A stretch of DNA of 64,000 nucleotides, taken from Phenylobacterium sp. Lineage in GTDB: Bacteria > Pseudomonadota > Alphaproteobacteria > Caulobacterales > Caulobacteraceae. Position 1 is the first letter of the stretch; each line of letters starts with the position of its first letter. Of this stretch, positions 1-9,637 are shown one piece after another. The stretch spans positions 78,621 through 142,620 of the forward strand of contig SSMU01000004.1 of NCBI GenBank assembly GCA_004799545.1, read 5' to 3'. The position numbers and the translations under genes are program-made. The notes under the pieces are model-generated. The model was not told where the DNA came from. It made no database searches and saw only the letters and a list, made by a program, of their open reading frames with translations.

Positions 1-1824
1 ATCCAGGAGCTCGACGGATCGCGCCACTTGGCCGGCCCAGGCGTATTCCATGGCGTAGAAGAACAGGAAGTCGACGCTGGCGCGGCCCTGCCGCGTGGCG
101 GCGTGGAGATCGGCCGCGTCGAAGGCCGCGACGTCGGCGTCCACCAGGGCGACGAGGGCCGCGGGCCGTCCGGCGAGCGCCTCAGCGCCGGCGGCCATGC
201 GCCCAAGCATCGCCTCTACCGGCGGCGGCAAGGCGGCGCCCTTCCAGAGGTCCGTCCGCACCAGCCGATCCAGGTCGTGCATGGCGGCGGCGTCGCTCTC
301 CGACAGATGGATGATGTAGAGCTCGCGCAGCAGGAACAGATTGTCCCGGTTGAGCAGGAGCTCATGCCGATAGTGCGCCATCGCCTGGTCGCGGGCGCCC
401 AGGCTCAACAGCATGCGCGGCAGCGCCAGCCGCCGCCAGACCGTCTCCGGATCCAGTCGGACGAGGATGCGCGCGTGGATCAGGCCCTCCAGGTTCCGGC
501 CGAGCGTGCCCAGCATGTAGCCATAGGCCCAGTGGGCCTCGATATGGTTCGGATCGATGGCCAGCGCGCGGCGGAACAGGCTCTCGGCCTCGGTCCAGTT
601 CCACTCGAAGCGCCGGTAGTAGTCGCCGAGCGCGGCGAGGGCCGCGGGATTGCCCGGGTCGGCGACCAGGGCGCGGCGCAGGATCTCCGCGCCCTCGCTG
701 GCGCGCTGGGCCGAGCTCAGCGGCTGGCGCGCCAGCTCGCGGGGCCAGCCGTTGCGGGTCAGGCTGGCCAGCGCCACCAGGGCGTCTGAATCGTCGGCGT
801 CGATCTTCAGCGCCCGCTGCACCTGGGCGTAGATCTCGTCGGCGACGTCGTCGCCATCCGGATCGCGGCCGGCCATGCGCAGAGCCCGGGTCTGTTCGAG
901 CAGGTGGTTGGACGACAGCATGATCCGGTACACCTCCGGATCGCGTGGCCGGATCGCGGGCGGGGCCTTGATGAGGTCCGGGCCGCCGCGGCCGACCAAC
1001 TCCTGGATCACCGTGCTGGCCACGGTGTCTTCCAGCTGGAACAGCTCATCGGCCGGCTTCATGAAGCTCTGCGACCAGACCTGGATGCCGGTGTGGCTGT
1101 CGGTCAGCTCGGCGCTCACCCGCATCGACCCTTGCGTCTCGCTGACGCTGCCGGTGAGCACGAGGTCCGCCTTGAGGCGCTCGCCCACCGCCGTCGGGCT
1201 GAGGTTCGCCCTGCGCAGGGCGAAGGACGAGGAGTCGGAGATCACCCGCAGGCCGCCGACCCGGGACAGCGAATTGCGAACTTCCCGCGCCAGGCCCTGG
1301 GGGACATAGCCCTCGATGGGCTGGGGGCTCAGGTCGTCGAACGGCAGGACGGCCACGGTGAGCGGCGGCTTGGGCTGCGGCTGAAGCAGGCGGTAGGCGA
1401 GCCCGCCCGCGGCCACCGCGGCGACCGCCGCCGCCCCGCCGATCATCAGCCCGCGGCGTCCCACGCCCGGCTTGGCCTCGGGCCGCAGCGGCGGGAGGTC
1501 ATGGCTCGGGGTGGCCAGCCGGTAGCCGACCCGGGGGATGGTCTCGAGGACGAACCCATCGCCGGTGGCGCTCGCCAGCTTGCGCAGCTTGACCATCACG
1601 AGGGTGATGGCGTCCTCGCCGACGAAGCGTCCCTCCCAGCACTTCTGGATCAGGTCGTCGCGGGTCAGCACCTCGCCGTGGGCTTGGGCCAGGACCACCA
1701 AGACCTGCATGACCCGCGGCTGCAGGGTCTCGCGACCGCCGGGCCACACCACCTCCCGCGTGGAGGGGCGGACCTCGACCTCGCCAAGACGAAAGGGCGG
1801 CTCGTGAGCCAACTGTACTGACAC
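1..1824 (-). CDS. CadC-like winged-helix regulator with TPR domain (3' end outside window)
   Basis: Reading the minus strand from a GTG at 1824 gives an open frame of 608 codons that is still open at base 1. The first ~100 residues form an OmpR/CadC-type winged helix (LTRDDLIQKCWEGRFVGEDA, then IPRVGYRL). A hydrophobic segment of about 20 residues follows (GLMIGGAAAVAAVAAGGLAY). Next comes a FlgO/adenylate-cyclase-associated domain starting TVAVLPFDDLSP, and then TPR-like repeats. The family couples membrane-anchored DNA binding to a C-terminal sensor or scaffold; the signal is unknown here. The start was chosen because the winged helix begins about 10 residues later; it has no strong Shine-Dalgarno. 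Plus-strand frames over the same stretch are shadows. Confidence 0.85.
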   Translation of the reverse strand, partial: MSVQLAHEPPFRLGEVEVRPSTREVVWPGGRETLQPRVMQVLVVLAQAHGEVLTRDDLIQKCWEGRFVGEDAITLVMVKLRKLASATGDGFVLETIPRVGYRLATPSHDLPPLRPEAKPGVGRRGLMIGGAAAVAAVAAGGLAYRLLQPQPKPPLTVAVLPFDDLSPQPIEGYVPQGLAREVRNSLSRVGGLRVISDSSSFALRRANLSPTAVGERLKADLVLTGSVSETQGSMRVSAELTDSHTGIQVWSQSFMKPADELFQLEDTVASTVIQELVGRGGPDLIKAPPAIRPRDPEVYRIMLSSNHLLEQTRALRMAGRDPDGDDVADEIYAQVQRALKIDADDSDALVALASLTRNGWPRELARQPLSSAQRASEGAEILRRALVADPGNPAALAALGDYYRRFEWNWTEAESLFRRALAIDPNHIEAHWAYGYMLGTLGRNLEGLIHARILVRLDPETVWRRLALPRMLLSLGARDQAMAHYRHELLLNRDNLFLLRELYIIHLSESDAAAMHDLDRLVRTDLWKGAALPPPVEAMLGRMAAGAEALAGRPAALVALVDADVAAFDAADLHAATRQGRASVDFLFFYAMEYAWAGQVARSVELLD

Positions 1825-2054
1825 GTTCCCCCGTCTCGCGACCCCGACGCGATAGCTGAACCGTCGATCACAAACCGATGTTCGTCAACGCTCCCGCCGC
1901 CCCTGTTCCGTGGTGAACTGCGATAACTCGGCGTCCGCTCGGCGAAAGATCGGAGTCCGCTCCTGGCGCGTCGGACCGGAGCCAGGCTCACTGAGCGACA
2001 GCAAGGGCCGCGGTTGCGTCCTTTCCACACCACCGATCCACATGGGGGACGACC

Positions 2055-2279
2055 ATGGAAAAGACGATCGATTGGCGCGCTGCGACGCCGCTGTTCGTGC
2101 TGGCGCTGATCGCGACCGTGGCGGGCGCCAGCCTGCTCGGCGGCTGGCGCTCCGCGCCCGCGGCGCATGCCGTGCGCACGGCGACAGCGGAGGTTCGCTC
2201 GACCTCCCGCGACCAGGATTTCCTGGCGCGTCGCAACCACCTGCCGAAGCCCGGATCGACCCTGCTGGCGGAGCGCTGA
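2055..2279 (+). CDS. small single-pass membrane or exported protein, unknown function
   Basis: A 74-residue product with one N-terminal hydrophobic stretch (about residues 11-29, LFVLALIATVAGASLLGGW) followed by a polar, basic tail. A GGGGGAC sits six bases before the ATG. It lies head-to-head with the CadC-like regulator and tail-to-tail with the OsmC gene, in a slot no better frame fills. I recognise no family. The signal-anchor layout could mean a small inner-membrane protein or a cleaved exported peptide. Confidence 0.5.
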   Translation: MEKTIDWRAATPLFVLALIATVAGASLLGGWRSAPAAHAVRTATAEVRSTSRDQDFLARRNHLPKPGSTLLAER

Positions 2280-2321
2280 CGCCGGGCGAACGCCGCGCCG
2301 CCTGACCCCGGTCGGCCGCGA

Positions 2322-2822
2322 CTAGTCGCAGGCCTCTTCCATGTCCTTCCTGTGCGCGTCGGTGGTGGCGGCGCCGTCCGCGGCGCGGGCGGGCGGCACG
2401 AGGTCGGTGGTGACGTCGGCGCCGCGCTCGAGGCTCAGGTGCACTGGACAGCGCTCGGCGATCTCCAGGAGCCGGGCGCGCTGGGCGTCGTCGAGCGCGC
2501 CCTCCAGGGTGATATCCCGGTGGAAGACGTCGCGCGCCTGCAGGGCGCCCCGGCGATGGGTCACCCGGACGCGACCCCGCGCCAGCGGCCAGGCCTTGCG
2601 CTCGGCGTAGAGGCGCATGGTCATCAGGGTGCAGGCGCCCAGGGCCGAGCACAGCAGGTCGTAGGGGTTCGGCCCCGTCCCAAGTCCGCCAGCCGAGACC
2701 GGCTCGTCGACCAGGATGGCGGCTGAGCCGACCCGCGCCTCGACCTGGAAGCGGCCGAGCCCGGTTTCCTCGATGACCACGGTCTCGCCGACTCCGTCCG
2801 TCCCGGCTATCCCCACGCCCAT
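2322..2822 (-). CDS. OsmC/Ohr family peroxiredoxin-like protein
   Basis: A 166-residue OsmC-fold protein. The two family cysteines are visible: C64 in SALGACTLMTMRLYAERK and C125 in AERCPVHLSLERG. These are the peroxidatic and resolving residues that reduce organic hydroperoxides in this family. The GTGPNPYDLL loop is the usual YhfA/OsmC subgroup signature. The start is the ATG preceded by GGGAGGA at a good distance; the frame runs much further upstream but only as antisense to the aldo/keto reductase. It sits divergent from that reductase, so both may respond to electrophile or oxidative stress (inference). Confidence 0.9.
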   Translation of the reverse strand: MGVGIAGTDGVGETVVIEETGLGRFQVEARVGSAAILVDEPVSAGGLGTGPNPYDLLCSALGACTLMTMRLYAERKAWPLARGRVRVTHRRGALQARDVFHRDITLEGALDDAQRARLLEIAERCPVHLSLERGADVTTDLVPPARAADGAATTDAHRKDMEEACD

Positions 2823-2981
2823 GGCGTCCTCCCACGACTGTGACTGCTTTGGCGCGCTTTCCACCTTTCCCGGCCGCTGGGCAAGGTCGGCGCGCCGAAT
2901 GCGTGGAAAACCGTTGAGCCGCCGCCGCCCGGCGCTCAAGGATGCGGCCCCCAGAATACGGTCCACGAGGAGGTCGACGTC

Positions 2982-3932
2982 ATGAAGTACCGCAAGCTCG
3001 GCGCAAGCGACCTCGAGGTTTCGACGATCTCGCTGGGGTCGTGGCTCACCTACGGGGTGGGCGTGGAGGGCGACCAGTCCAAGGCCTGCGTCGACCGGGC
3101 GTTCGACCTGGGGATCAACTTCTTCGACACCGCCAACGTCTATGGGCGCGGCGCGGCGGAGACCGTGCTCGGCGAGGCGCTCAGCGGCCGCAAGCGCGAC
3201 GGCTACATCCTGGCGACCAAGGTCTGGGGCCAGATGAGCGACAGCGACCGCGGCCTGTCGCGGGCCCAGATCGAGAAGCAGCTGGACGCCTCGCTGAAGC
3301 GCCTGCGCGTCGACTTCGTCGACCTCTACCAGTGCCACCGCTACGACCCGGACACCCCGCTGGAGGAGACCATGGAGGCGCTGAGCGCCGCCGTGCGGTC
3401 GGGCAAGGTGCGCTACATCGGCTTCTCCGAATGGTCGCCGCAGCAGATCGAGGACGCCTTCGCGCTGAAAGGCGTCGAGCGGTTCGTCTCCAGCCAGCCG
3501 CAGTATTCCCTGCTCTACCGGCGGCCGGAGCAGAAGGTGATCCCGCTGTCGGCGGCCAATGGCGTCTCGCAAATCGTCTGGTCGCCGCTCGCCCAGGGGG
3601 TGCTCTCGGGCAAGTACCGGCCGGGCGCCACGCCGCCCAAGGACACGCGCGCCGGCAGCGAGACCATGGGCAATATGATCGGCGGCTGGATGCAGCCGGA
3701 GATCCTGGTGGCGGTGCAGAAGCTGAAGCCGATCGCCGAGGAGGCCGGCTGCAGCCTGGCGCAGTTCTCGCTCGCCTGGGTGCTGCGCGAGCCGAACGTG
3801 GCCTCGGCCATCGTCGGCGCCAGCCGGCCGGAACAGCTCGACGAGAACGCCGCGGCCGCCGATCTCAAGGTCGATCCGGGGCTGTTCGCCCAGGCCGAGG
3901 CGATCGTCGCCGGCCTGCGGCCGGCCCGCTAG
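2982..3932 (+). CDS. aldo/keto reductase (Kv-beta/YghZ-like subfamily)
   Basis: A 316-residue TIM-barrel NADPH-dependent reductase of aldehydes and ketones. The catalytic tetrad is visible: D49 and Y54 in INFFDTANVYGRG, K80 in ILATKVWG, and H119 in LYQCHRYD. The subfamily motif GKVRYIGFSEWS follows, and the C-terminal IVGASRPEQLDEN matches the NADP-phosphate binding region. An AGGAGG lies about eight bases before the ATG. It converges on the dipZ-like gene with a 13-base gap. The substrate cannot be told from sequence. Confidence 0.93.
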   Translation: MKYRKLGASDLEVSTISLGSWLTYGVGVEGDQSKACVDRAFDLGINFFDTANVYGRGAAETVLGEALSGRKRDGYILATKVWGQMSDSDRGLSRAQIEKQLDASLKRLRVDFVDLYQCHRYDPDTPLEETMEALSAAVRSGKVRYIGFSEWSPQQIEDAFALKGVERFVSSQPQYSLLYRRPEQKVIPLSAANGVSQIVWSPLAQGVLSGKYRPGATPPKDTRAGSETMGNMIGGWMQPEILVAVQKLKPIAEEAGCSLAQFSLAWVLREPNVASAIVGASRPEQLDENAAAADLKVDPGLFAQAEAIVAGLRPAR

Positions 3933-3945
3933 CGAGGGCGGGCCG

Positions 3946-5667
3946 CTAGCCGAAGGTGAAGGCGTAGGCCTGGACGCCGGGGTCGAGGAATTCGATCGCG
4001 AAGGTGCGGTCGTCCACATCGCCGGCCTGCCGGATCAGCTGGTAGAGGCGGTGGCCCGAGACCGCGCCGAAACCTTGTGCGTCGGTGTCGGCGCCGTGGT
4101 CCTTGCCCGGCGGCCTGCCGTCCAGGGTCACGCGGAAGCGGACCTTGGCGCCCTCGGCGGCGGTCCCCAGCACCAGGTGCAGGTCGCGGGCGTGGAAGCG
4201 GTAGGCGATCCGCGCCCCCGCCGCCTGGGCCGTGGCGTGCTGGATCTCCACCGTCCACACACCGCCCAGCGCCCAGCTGTTGAGCCGGCTCAGCGGTGTC
4301 AGGCTGTAGGCGTGCGGCTGGTCTCGCACCACGCGGCCGGGGTTGGCGACAAGGGCGCCGCGCTCATAGCCGATATAGGTCTCCGGCGACTTGACCTCGC
4401 CGCCGCTGGCCGCCGCGCCGACGCCCTGGCCGGGGGCGCCCACCAGACCGCCCATGGCCTGGCGGTCGCCATTCTCCGCCAGCAGGCGCCGGATGATGCG
4501 TTCCGACTCGGCATAGTCGCCTTCGCCGAAATGGTGCGCCCGGATGCGACCCTGGCCGTCGATGAAATAGTGGGCCGGCCAGTAGTTGTTGTGGAAGGCG
4601 TTCCAGATGGCGTCGTCGTTGTCGACCGCCACGGGATAGGTCACGCCGAGGTCGTGCACCGCGCGGCGCACGTTGCCGAGATCCTTCTCGAAGGCGAACT
4701 CCGGCGCGTGGACGCCGATCACCACTAGGCCTTGGCCGCCGTACGTCTTCGCCCAGGCTTCGACGTAGGGCAGGGAGCGCAGGCAGTTGATGCAGGAGTA
4801 GGTCCAGAAATCGACCAGCACGACCTTGCCGCGCAGCGCTTCGCGGGTAAGGGGCGGCGAGTTCAGCCAGGCGGTGGCGCCGGAGAGCTCCGGCATCTGG
4901 CCCTCAACCGGCAGGACGCCGCCGGCTGCGGTCGCGGCTTGCTGCGGGCCCCGGACGCGGTCCACCAGCGACTGTTCGAGCCGCGCGGTGCTGGCCAGCG
5001 ACAGCCGGGTGAGTAGGCCGGTGTCGACGCCGAGCGCGATCAGGACGACGGCTGCGAGCACGATCACCCCCAGGCCGCGGCGCAGCCACTCGGTGGCGCC
5101 CAGCGAGCGTTTCATGGCCGCGAACACCCGGCCGCCGACCATCAGGGCCAGCATCAGCGAGGTCGCCGCCCCGGCCGCGTAGGCCAGGAGCAGCAACGAG
5201 GTCCTGACGCTGGCGCCCTGCAGGGCCGCGCCGGCCAGGACCAGGCCGAGGATCGGTCCGGCGCAGGGCGCCCAGAGCAGGCCGGTGGCGACCCCCAGCA
5301 GCAGCGAGGTCGCGAAGCTGGAGGCGTCGCTGTCGCCGGCGTCGGCCGACAGCCGCGAGCCCAGCGCCACCAGCGGACGGGTGACCCGGTCCGCCAGCGC
5401 CGGGAACAGCAGCAGCAGGCCGAAGAAGGCCAGCACCACCAGGGCGGCGATGCGGCCATAGCCGTTGGCCTGCACCACCCAACCCCCGCCCAGCCCCGCC
5501 AGGGTGGCGACGCCGGCGAAGGTCACCGCCATGCCGATGAGCAGCGGCAGGCCGCTCTTGACGAACGGCCGGTCGGCGCGCGCAAAGACGAACGGCAGGA
5601 CCGGCAGGATGCACGGACTGATGATGGTCAGGACGCCGCCGAGGTAGGCTAGGATGAACAGCGCCAT
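3946..5667 (-). CDS. dipZ: DipZ-type CcdA-thioredoxin fusion (thiol redox transfer to periplasm)
   Basis: A 573-residue three-part protein. Residues 1-215 are a CcdA/DsbD-beta membrane domain with the two redox cysteines, C19 (SPCILPVLPF) and C135 (WAPCAGPILG). Residues ~255-400 are a TlpA-like thioredoxin with C292-x2-C295 (TYSCINCLRSLPYVE). Residues ~420-573 match the beta-rich C-terminal domain of DipZ. The family passes electrons from cytosolic thioredoxin to periplasmic thiols, for cytochrome c maturation or repair of oxidised proteins. The neighbour across the divergent promoter carries a c-type haem, consistent with a maturation role (inference). Confidence 0.9.
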   Translation of the reverse strand: MALFILAYLGGVLTIISPCILPVLPFVFARADRPFVKSGLPLLIGMAVTFAGVATLAGLGGGWVVQANGYGRIAALVVLAFFGLLLLFPALADRVTRPLVALGSRLSADAGDSDASSFATSLLLGVATGLLWAPCAGPILGLVLAGAALQGASVRTSLLLLAYAAGAATSLMLALMVGGRVFAAMKRSLGATEWLRRGLGVIVLAAVVLIALGVDTGLLTRLSLASTARLEQSLVDRVRGPQQAATAAGGVLPVEGQMPELSGATAWLNSPPLTREALRGKVVLVDFWTYSCINCLRSLPYVEAWAKTYGGQGLVVIGVHAPEFAFEKDLGNVRRAVHDLGVTYPVAVDNDDAIWNAFHNNYWPAHYFIDGQGRIRAHHFGEGDYAESERIIRRLLAENGDRQAMGGLVGAPGQGVGAAASGGEVKSPETYIGYERGALVANPGRVVRDQPHAYSLTPLSRLNSWALGGVWTVEIQHATAQAAGARIAYRFHARDLHLVLGTAAEGAKVRFRVTLDGRPPGKDHGADTDAQGFGAVSGHRLYQLIRQAGDVDDRTFAIEFLDPGVQAYAFTFG

Positions 5668-5736
5668 GGGGACTTTCCGCGGGGCCTGCGAAGCGATAGG
5701 CAGCTTGGCTATATAACGAGGTTAGGGGAGGCGCCC

Positions 5737-7458
5737 ATGGGTGCGAAGATTCTGGCGGCGGCGGTCGCGGTCTCGATGGCGGGTGTGGGCGGCCTGGCGC
5801 TGCTGGCCGCCGGTCCGAGCGTGCGGGCGCAGCCGGCCGGCGCGGCCTGCCCCGGCGACAACGGCGGCATCACGCTTTCGCCCGGCTTCTGCGCCACGGT
5901 GTTCGCCGACAACCTGGGGCATGTGCGCCAGCTGACCGTGGCCCCCGACGGCGTCGTCTACGCCAACATCTGGAGCGGCTCCTACTATCCGGGCGGGGCG
6001 CCGCCGGCCGACGGCTTCCTGGTGGCGATGCGCGACACCAAGGGCGCCGGCCACGCCGACCTGATCAAGCGGTTCGGCGAGACGCCGGCCGAGGGCGCCA
6101 AGGGCGGCACCGGCGTCGGCGTCTACAGGGGCTACGTCTACGCCGAGGTGAACGACCGGATCGTCCGCTATCGGCTGACGCCAGGCGAGATCGCACCGGC
6201 GGGCAGGCCGGAGGTGGTGCTGTCGGGCATGCCGCTGGGCGGCGACCACCCGATGCATCCCTTCGTCATCGACGCCAAGGGCGACCTGTTCGTCGACATG
6301 GGCACCCGCACCAATTCCTGCCAGCCGAAGAACCGCCAGCCCGGCGTGCCGGGCGCCGAGCCCTGCACCGAGAGCGAGACCCGCGGCGGCATCTGGCGCT
6401 ATGACGCGAACAAGCTCGGCCAGGTGTTCTCGCCCGCCGACCGCTTCGCCACCGGCATCCGCAACGCCGAGGGCATCTCCTTCGACACCGGCGGGCGGAT
6501 GTTCGCCACCCAGCATGGCCGCGACCAGCTGCTGCAGAACTGGCCGGCGCTCTATACGGACGCGGCGCGGACCACGGAGTTGCCGGCCGAGGAGTTGGTG
6601 CTGGTCAAGCAGGGCGGCGATTACGGCTGGCCCGCCTGCTACTACGACGGCTTCCAGAAGAAGCTGGTGCTGGCCCCGGAATACGGTGGCGATGGCGGCA
6701 AGGCGGTGGGCGTCTGCGCCCAGAAGACCCCGCCGGTGGCGGCCTTCCCGGCCCACTGGGCGCCCAACGACATGAAGATCTACAACGGCAAGGCCTTCCC
6801 CGCGGCCTACCAGGGCGGAGCGTTCATCGCCTTCCACGGCTCGTGGAACCGGGCGCCGGCGCCGCAAGGCGGCTTCAACGTGGTCTTCCAGCCGCTCAAG
6901 GACGGCCACGCCTCGGGCGACTATGTGATCTTCGCTGACGGCTTCGCAGGGCCCGGCAAGGCGAACGGCCGCGCGACCTTCCGGCCGATGGGCCTGGCCG
7001 TGGCGCCCGACGGCGCGCTGTTCATCTCCGACGACGTGAAGGGCCGCATCTGGCGGGTGACCTATCATGGCGCCCCGGCGGCCCGGATCGCCTCGGCGGC
7101 CCAGCCGGCCGAGGGCGCAGCGCCGGCGCCAGCCGCGGCGGCGGGGGCCCTTCCGGTTCCGCCCGGCGCGACGGCGGATCAGGTGGCCAAGGGCGGCGAG
7201 CTGTTCCGCGGCGGGACATGCGGCGCCTGCCACAGCCCGGACGCCAAGGGCACGGCGCTCGGCCCCGACCTCACCGCCGGGACCTGGATGTGGAGCGACG
7301 GCAGCCTCGCCGCCCTGCATGACACCATCCAGAAGGGCGTGCCGGTCCCGAAGAAGTACCGCAGCCCGATGCCGCCGATGGGCGGCCAGCAGCTGTCGCC
7401 GGACGATCTGGCGGCGATCTCCGCCTACGTCTGGTCGGTGGGCCACGCGGCGCACTGA
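5737..7458 (+). CDS. PQQ-dependent sugar/sorbosone dehydrogenase fused to cytochrome c
   Basis: A 573-residue exported oxidoreductase. It has a Sec signal peptide (residues 1-31, ending AGPSVRAQP), then a six-bladed GDH/sorbosone dehydrogenase propeller of about 430 residues with FATGIRNAEGISF and FHGSWNRAP motifs. An Ala/Pro linker leads to a C-terminal cytochrome c with haem motif C495-GA-C498-H499 and a distal Met in SPMPPMGG. The fusion lets the enzyme hand electrons from periplasmic sugar or aldehyde oxidation straight to the respiratory chain. A GGGGAGG precedes the ATG. The gene 26 bases downstream is probably co-transcribed. Confidence 0.9.
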   Translation: MGAKILAAAVAVSMAGVGGLALLAAGPSVRAQPAGAACPGDNGGITLSPGFCATVFADNLGHVRQLTVAPDGVVYANIWSGSYYPGGAPPADGFLVAMRDTKGAGHADLIKRFGETPAEGAKGGTGVGVYRGYVYAEVNDRIVRYRLTPGEIAPAGRPEVVLSGMPLGGDHPMHPFVIDAKGDLFVDMGTRTNSCQPKNRQPGVPGAEPCTESETRGGIWRYDANKLGQVFSPADRFATGIRNAEGISFDTGGRMFATQHGRDQLLQNWPALYTDAARTTELPAEELVLVKQGGDYGWPACYYDGFQKKLVLAPEYGGDGGKAVGVCAQKTPPVAAFPAHWAPNDMKIYNGKAFPAAYQGGAFIAFHGSWNRAPAPQGGFNVVFQPLKDGHASGDYVIFADGFAGPGKANGRATFRPMGLAVAPDGALFISDDVKGRIWRVTYHGAPAARIASAAQPAEGAAPAPAAAAGALPVPPGATADQVAKGGELFRGGTCGACHSPDAKGTALGPDLTAGTWMWSDGSLAALHDTIQKGVPVPKKYRSPMPPMGGQQLSPDDLAAISAYVWSVGHAAH

Positions 7459-7484
7459 TCGCGCCTAGGGAGGAATAGACGACG

Positions 7485-8093
7485 ATGAAACACGCCATCT
7501 CCGCGCTCGCGGCCGCGACCCTGCTCGCCACGGCGACCGGCGCCTGCGGCCAGGTCGCCCGCTCGACGCCGGGCCAGCCCGAGGCGCGCACCGCGCTCGA
7601 TCTGATGCCAGCCAAGGGCAAGCTCACGGTGACCACCCCGGCGTTCAAGGACGGCGGCGACATCCCCTTCGAGAACACCCAGTACCGCGGCAACGTCTTT
7701 CCAGGGCTCGCCTGGACCAAGGGGCCGAAGGGCACGAAGTCCTATGTGCTGATCATGCAGGACAACTCGCTGCTCTATAAGGGCGCGCCGATCCTGCACT
7801 GGACGATGTTCAACATCCCGGCGGGCGTCACCAAGCTGGAGCGCGGCATGACCGCGCCCCCGGCCGGCGCCGCCTATGGCCCCAACTACATGGGCCCGGC
7901 CAAGCCCTACACCGGGCCGAAGACGCCGCCCGGCCCGAAGGACAACTACCACTTCGAGATCTTCGCCATCGACACCACCGTGCCGGACGAGGCGGGCGCC
8001 AGCTATGCGGCCCTGACCAAGGCCATGGACGGCCACGTGCTGGCCAGCGGCGAGGTCGTGGGCCAGGGCCAGAAGGACCCGCAGGCGAAGTAG
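7485..8093 (+). CDS. exported YbhB/YbcL (PEBP, Raf-kinase-inhibitor-like) protein
   Basis: A 202-residue phosphatidylethanolamine-binding-protein fold. There is an N-terminal signal peptide (about residues 1-22). The ligand-site motifs are present: TKGPKGTKSYVLIMQDNS, PILHWTMFNIP and a late NYHFEIFAID. No lipobox with the usual Leu is present, so it is probably periplasmic rather than lipidated. The role of bacterial PEBPs is poorly known. It follows the PQQ-dehydrogenase fusion by 26 bases with AGGGAGGAA as ribosome site, so the two form an operon. Confidence 0.9.
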   Translation: MKHAISALAAATLLATATGACGQVARSTPGQPEARTALDLMPAKGKLTVTTPAFKDGGDIPFENTQYRGNVFPGLAWTKGPKGTKSYVLIMQDNSLLYKGAPILHWTMFNIPAGVTKLERGMTAPPAGAAYGPNYMGPAKPYTGPKTPPGPKDNYHFEIFAIDTTVPDEAGASYAALTKAMDGHVLASGEVVGQGQKDPQAK

Positions 8094-8103
8094 CCGGCCG
8101 GAT

Positions 8104-9561
8104 CTAGGCCTTGAGCTGCGAGGCGATGTACTTGCGCACGCCCTCGCCGTAGGGGGGCCTGAGCGCCTTCATCGGTCCGAGGTCGGTCTTCAGCTGCTTG
8201 TAGATCGCCTTCTTGTGGCTGAACTCCTTGAAGCCGTCCTGGCCGTGGTAGCTGCCCATGCCCGAGGGTCCGACGCCGCCGAACGGCAGCTCTTCCTGGG
8301 CCACGTGGAAGACCACGTCGTTGACGGTCACCCCGCCTGAGGTGGTGCGCGACAGCACCTGCTCCTGCTCGGCGTCATCCTGGCCGAAATAGTAGAGCCC
8401 GAGCGGCCGGTCGTGGCCGTTCACATAGGCGATGGCCTCGTCCATGGTCTTGTAGGTCACCACGGGCAGCACGGGACCGAAGATCTCCTCCTGCATGACC
8501 TTCATCTCGTCGGTGGGATTGATGATCAGGGTGGGCGGGATCTTGCGATGCTCCTGCTGGCTGAAGTCCTCGTCGGCCGGATTGATCTCGATGATCTCGG
8601 CGCCCTTGGCCCGGGCGTCGTCCACATAGCCCTTGATGCGCTCGAAGTGCCGCTCGGCGATCACCGCGGTGTAGTCGGGGTTGTCCTTGATGGTCGGGAA
8701 CATCGCGCCCACCGCGGATTTTGCCTCGCTGACGAAGGTCGAGAGCTTGTCGGCCGGGGCCAGGACGTAGTCGGGGGCCAGGCAGATCTGGCCGGCGTTC
8801 AGCGTCTTTCCGGCCATGATGCGGGCGGCCGAGGTGGCGTAGTCGGCGGAGCGGCCGAGGATCACCGGGCTCTTGCCGCCGAGCTCCAGCGTCAGGGGCA
8901 CGAGGTTCTGGGCGGCCGCCTTCATGACGTGGCGGGCGATGGCTGTGGCGCCGGTGAAGATCAGGTGGTCGAAGGCCAGTTCCGCGAAGGCCTGGCCGAC
9001 CTCGGGGCCGCCGGGGAACACCGCGATCTCGTCGTCCGAGAAGGTTTCCGCGAACATCCTGGCCATCAGCTCGGAGGTGGCGGGGGTATATTCCGAGGGC
9101 TTGATCATCGCGCGGTTGCCGGCGGCGAGCACGCCCGCCAGCGGCGTGAAGGTCAGGTTGACCGGGAAGTTCCAGGGGCTGATCACGCCGACCACGCCCT
9201 TGGGCTGGTAGCGGACCTCGGCCTTGGCGCCCAGGAAGCCCAGCAGGGCCGGCGTGGTCTTGCGCTTCTCCGGCTTCATCCAGGCTTTGAGATGGGTCTT
9301 GGCGTGCTTCAGCGGGCCGATCGAGCCGGCGATGTCGGTGACGCCGCTGACCTCGGCGGCGCGATTGCCGAAGTCGCTGTTCAGCGCGCGGATGATCTCC
9401 TGCTCGTACTTGATCAGGAGGCCGATGCAGCGGCTGAGCCTGTCGATCCGCAGCTCGGCGCTCGGCGCGCCCTCGGCGATGTTGGCCGCCTTCTGGCTCC
9501 GCAGCACCGCCGCCATGCGCGCCACATGGTCCGGCGCGTCGATCCGATTGGCTGCGCTCAT
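8104..9561 (-). CDS. coniferyl-aldehyde-dehydrogenase-like aldehyde dehydrogenase
   Basis: A 485-residue NAD(P)-dependent aldehyde dehydrogenase. Catalytic residues are visible: N131 in SPWNFPVN, general base E226 in LTLELGGKSP, and nucleophile C260 in NAGQICLAPDYVL. The APDYVL after the cysteine and the short N-terminus resemble coniferyl aldehyde dehydrogenases (CalB group), which oxidise aromatic and alkyl aldehydes. The start was set at the ATG with GGAGGAA seven bases upstream; an in-frame extension to 9636 has no ribosome site. It lies downstream of a MarR gene on the same strand, 76 bases away, suggesting MarR control. Confidence 0.9.
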   Translation of the reverse strand: MSAANRIDAPDHVARMAAVLRSQKAANIAEGAPSAELRIDRLSRCIGLLIKYEQEIIRALNSDFGNRAAEVSGVTDIAGSIGPLKHAKTHLKAWMKPEKRKTTPALLGFLGAKAEVRYQPKGVVGVISPWNFPVNLTFTPLAGVLAAGNRAMIKPSEYTPATSELMARMFAETFSDDEIAVFPGGPEVGQAFAELAFDHLIFTGATAIARHVMKAAAQNLVPLTLELGGKSPVILGRSADYATSAARIMAGKTLNAGQICLAPDYVLAPADKLSTFVSEAKSAVGAMFPTIKDNPDYTAVIAERHFERIKGYVDDARAKGAEIIEINPADEDFSQQEHRKIPPTLIINPTDEMKVMQEEIFGPVLPVVTYKTMDEAIAYVNGHDRPLGLYYFGQDDAEQEQVLSRTTSGGVTVNDVVFHVAQEELPFGGVGPSGMGSYHGQDGFKEFSHKKAIYKQLKTDLGPMKALRPPYGEGVRKYIASQLKA

Positions 9562-9637
9562 GCGCGTTCCTCCACCCCGCAGCCGGGATCGCCCGGCGGT
9601 CGCCGGCACCGTGGACCGGGACGGGCCATTCGACAAC

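Noticed and set aside
28..1821. Plus-strand frames in the first 1.8 kb
   Set aside because: The minus strand reads a complete winged-helix/TPR protein through the same bases.
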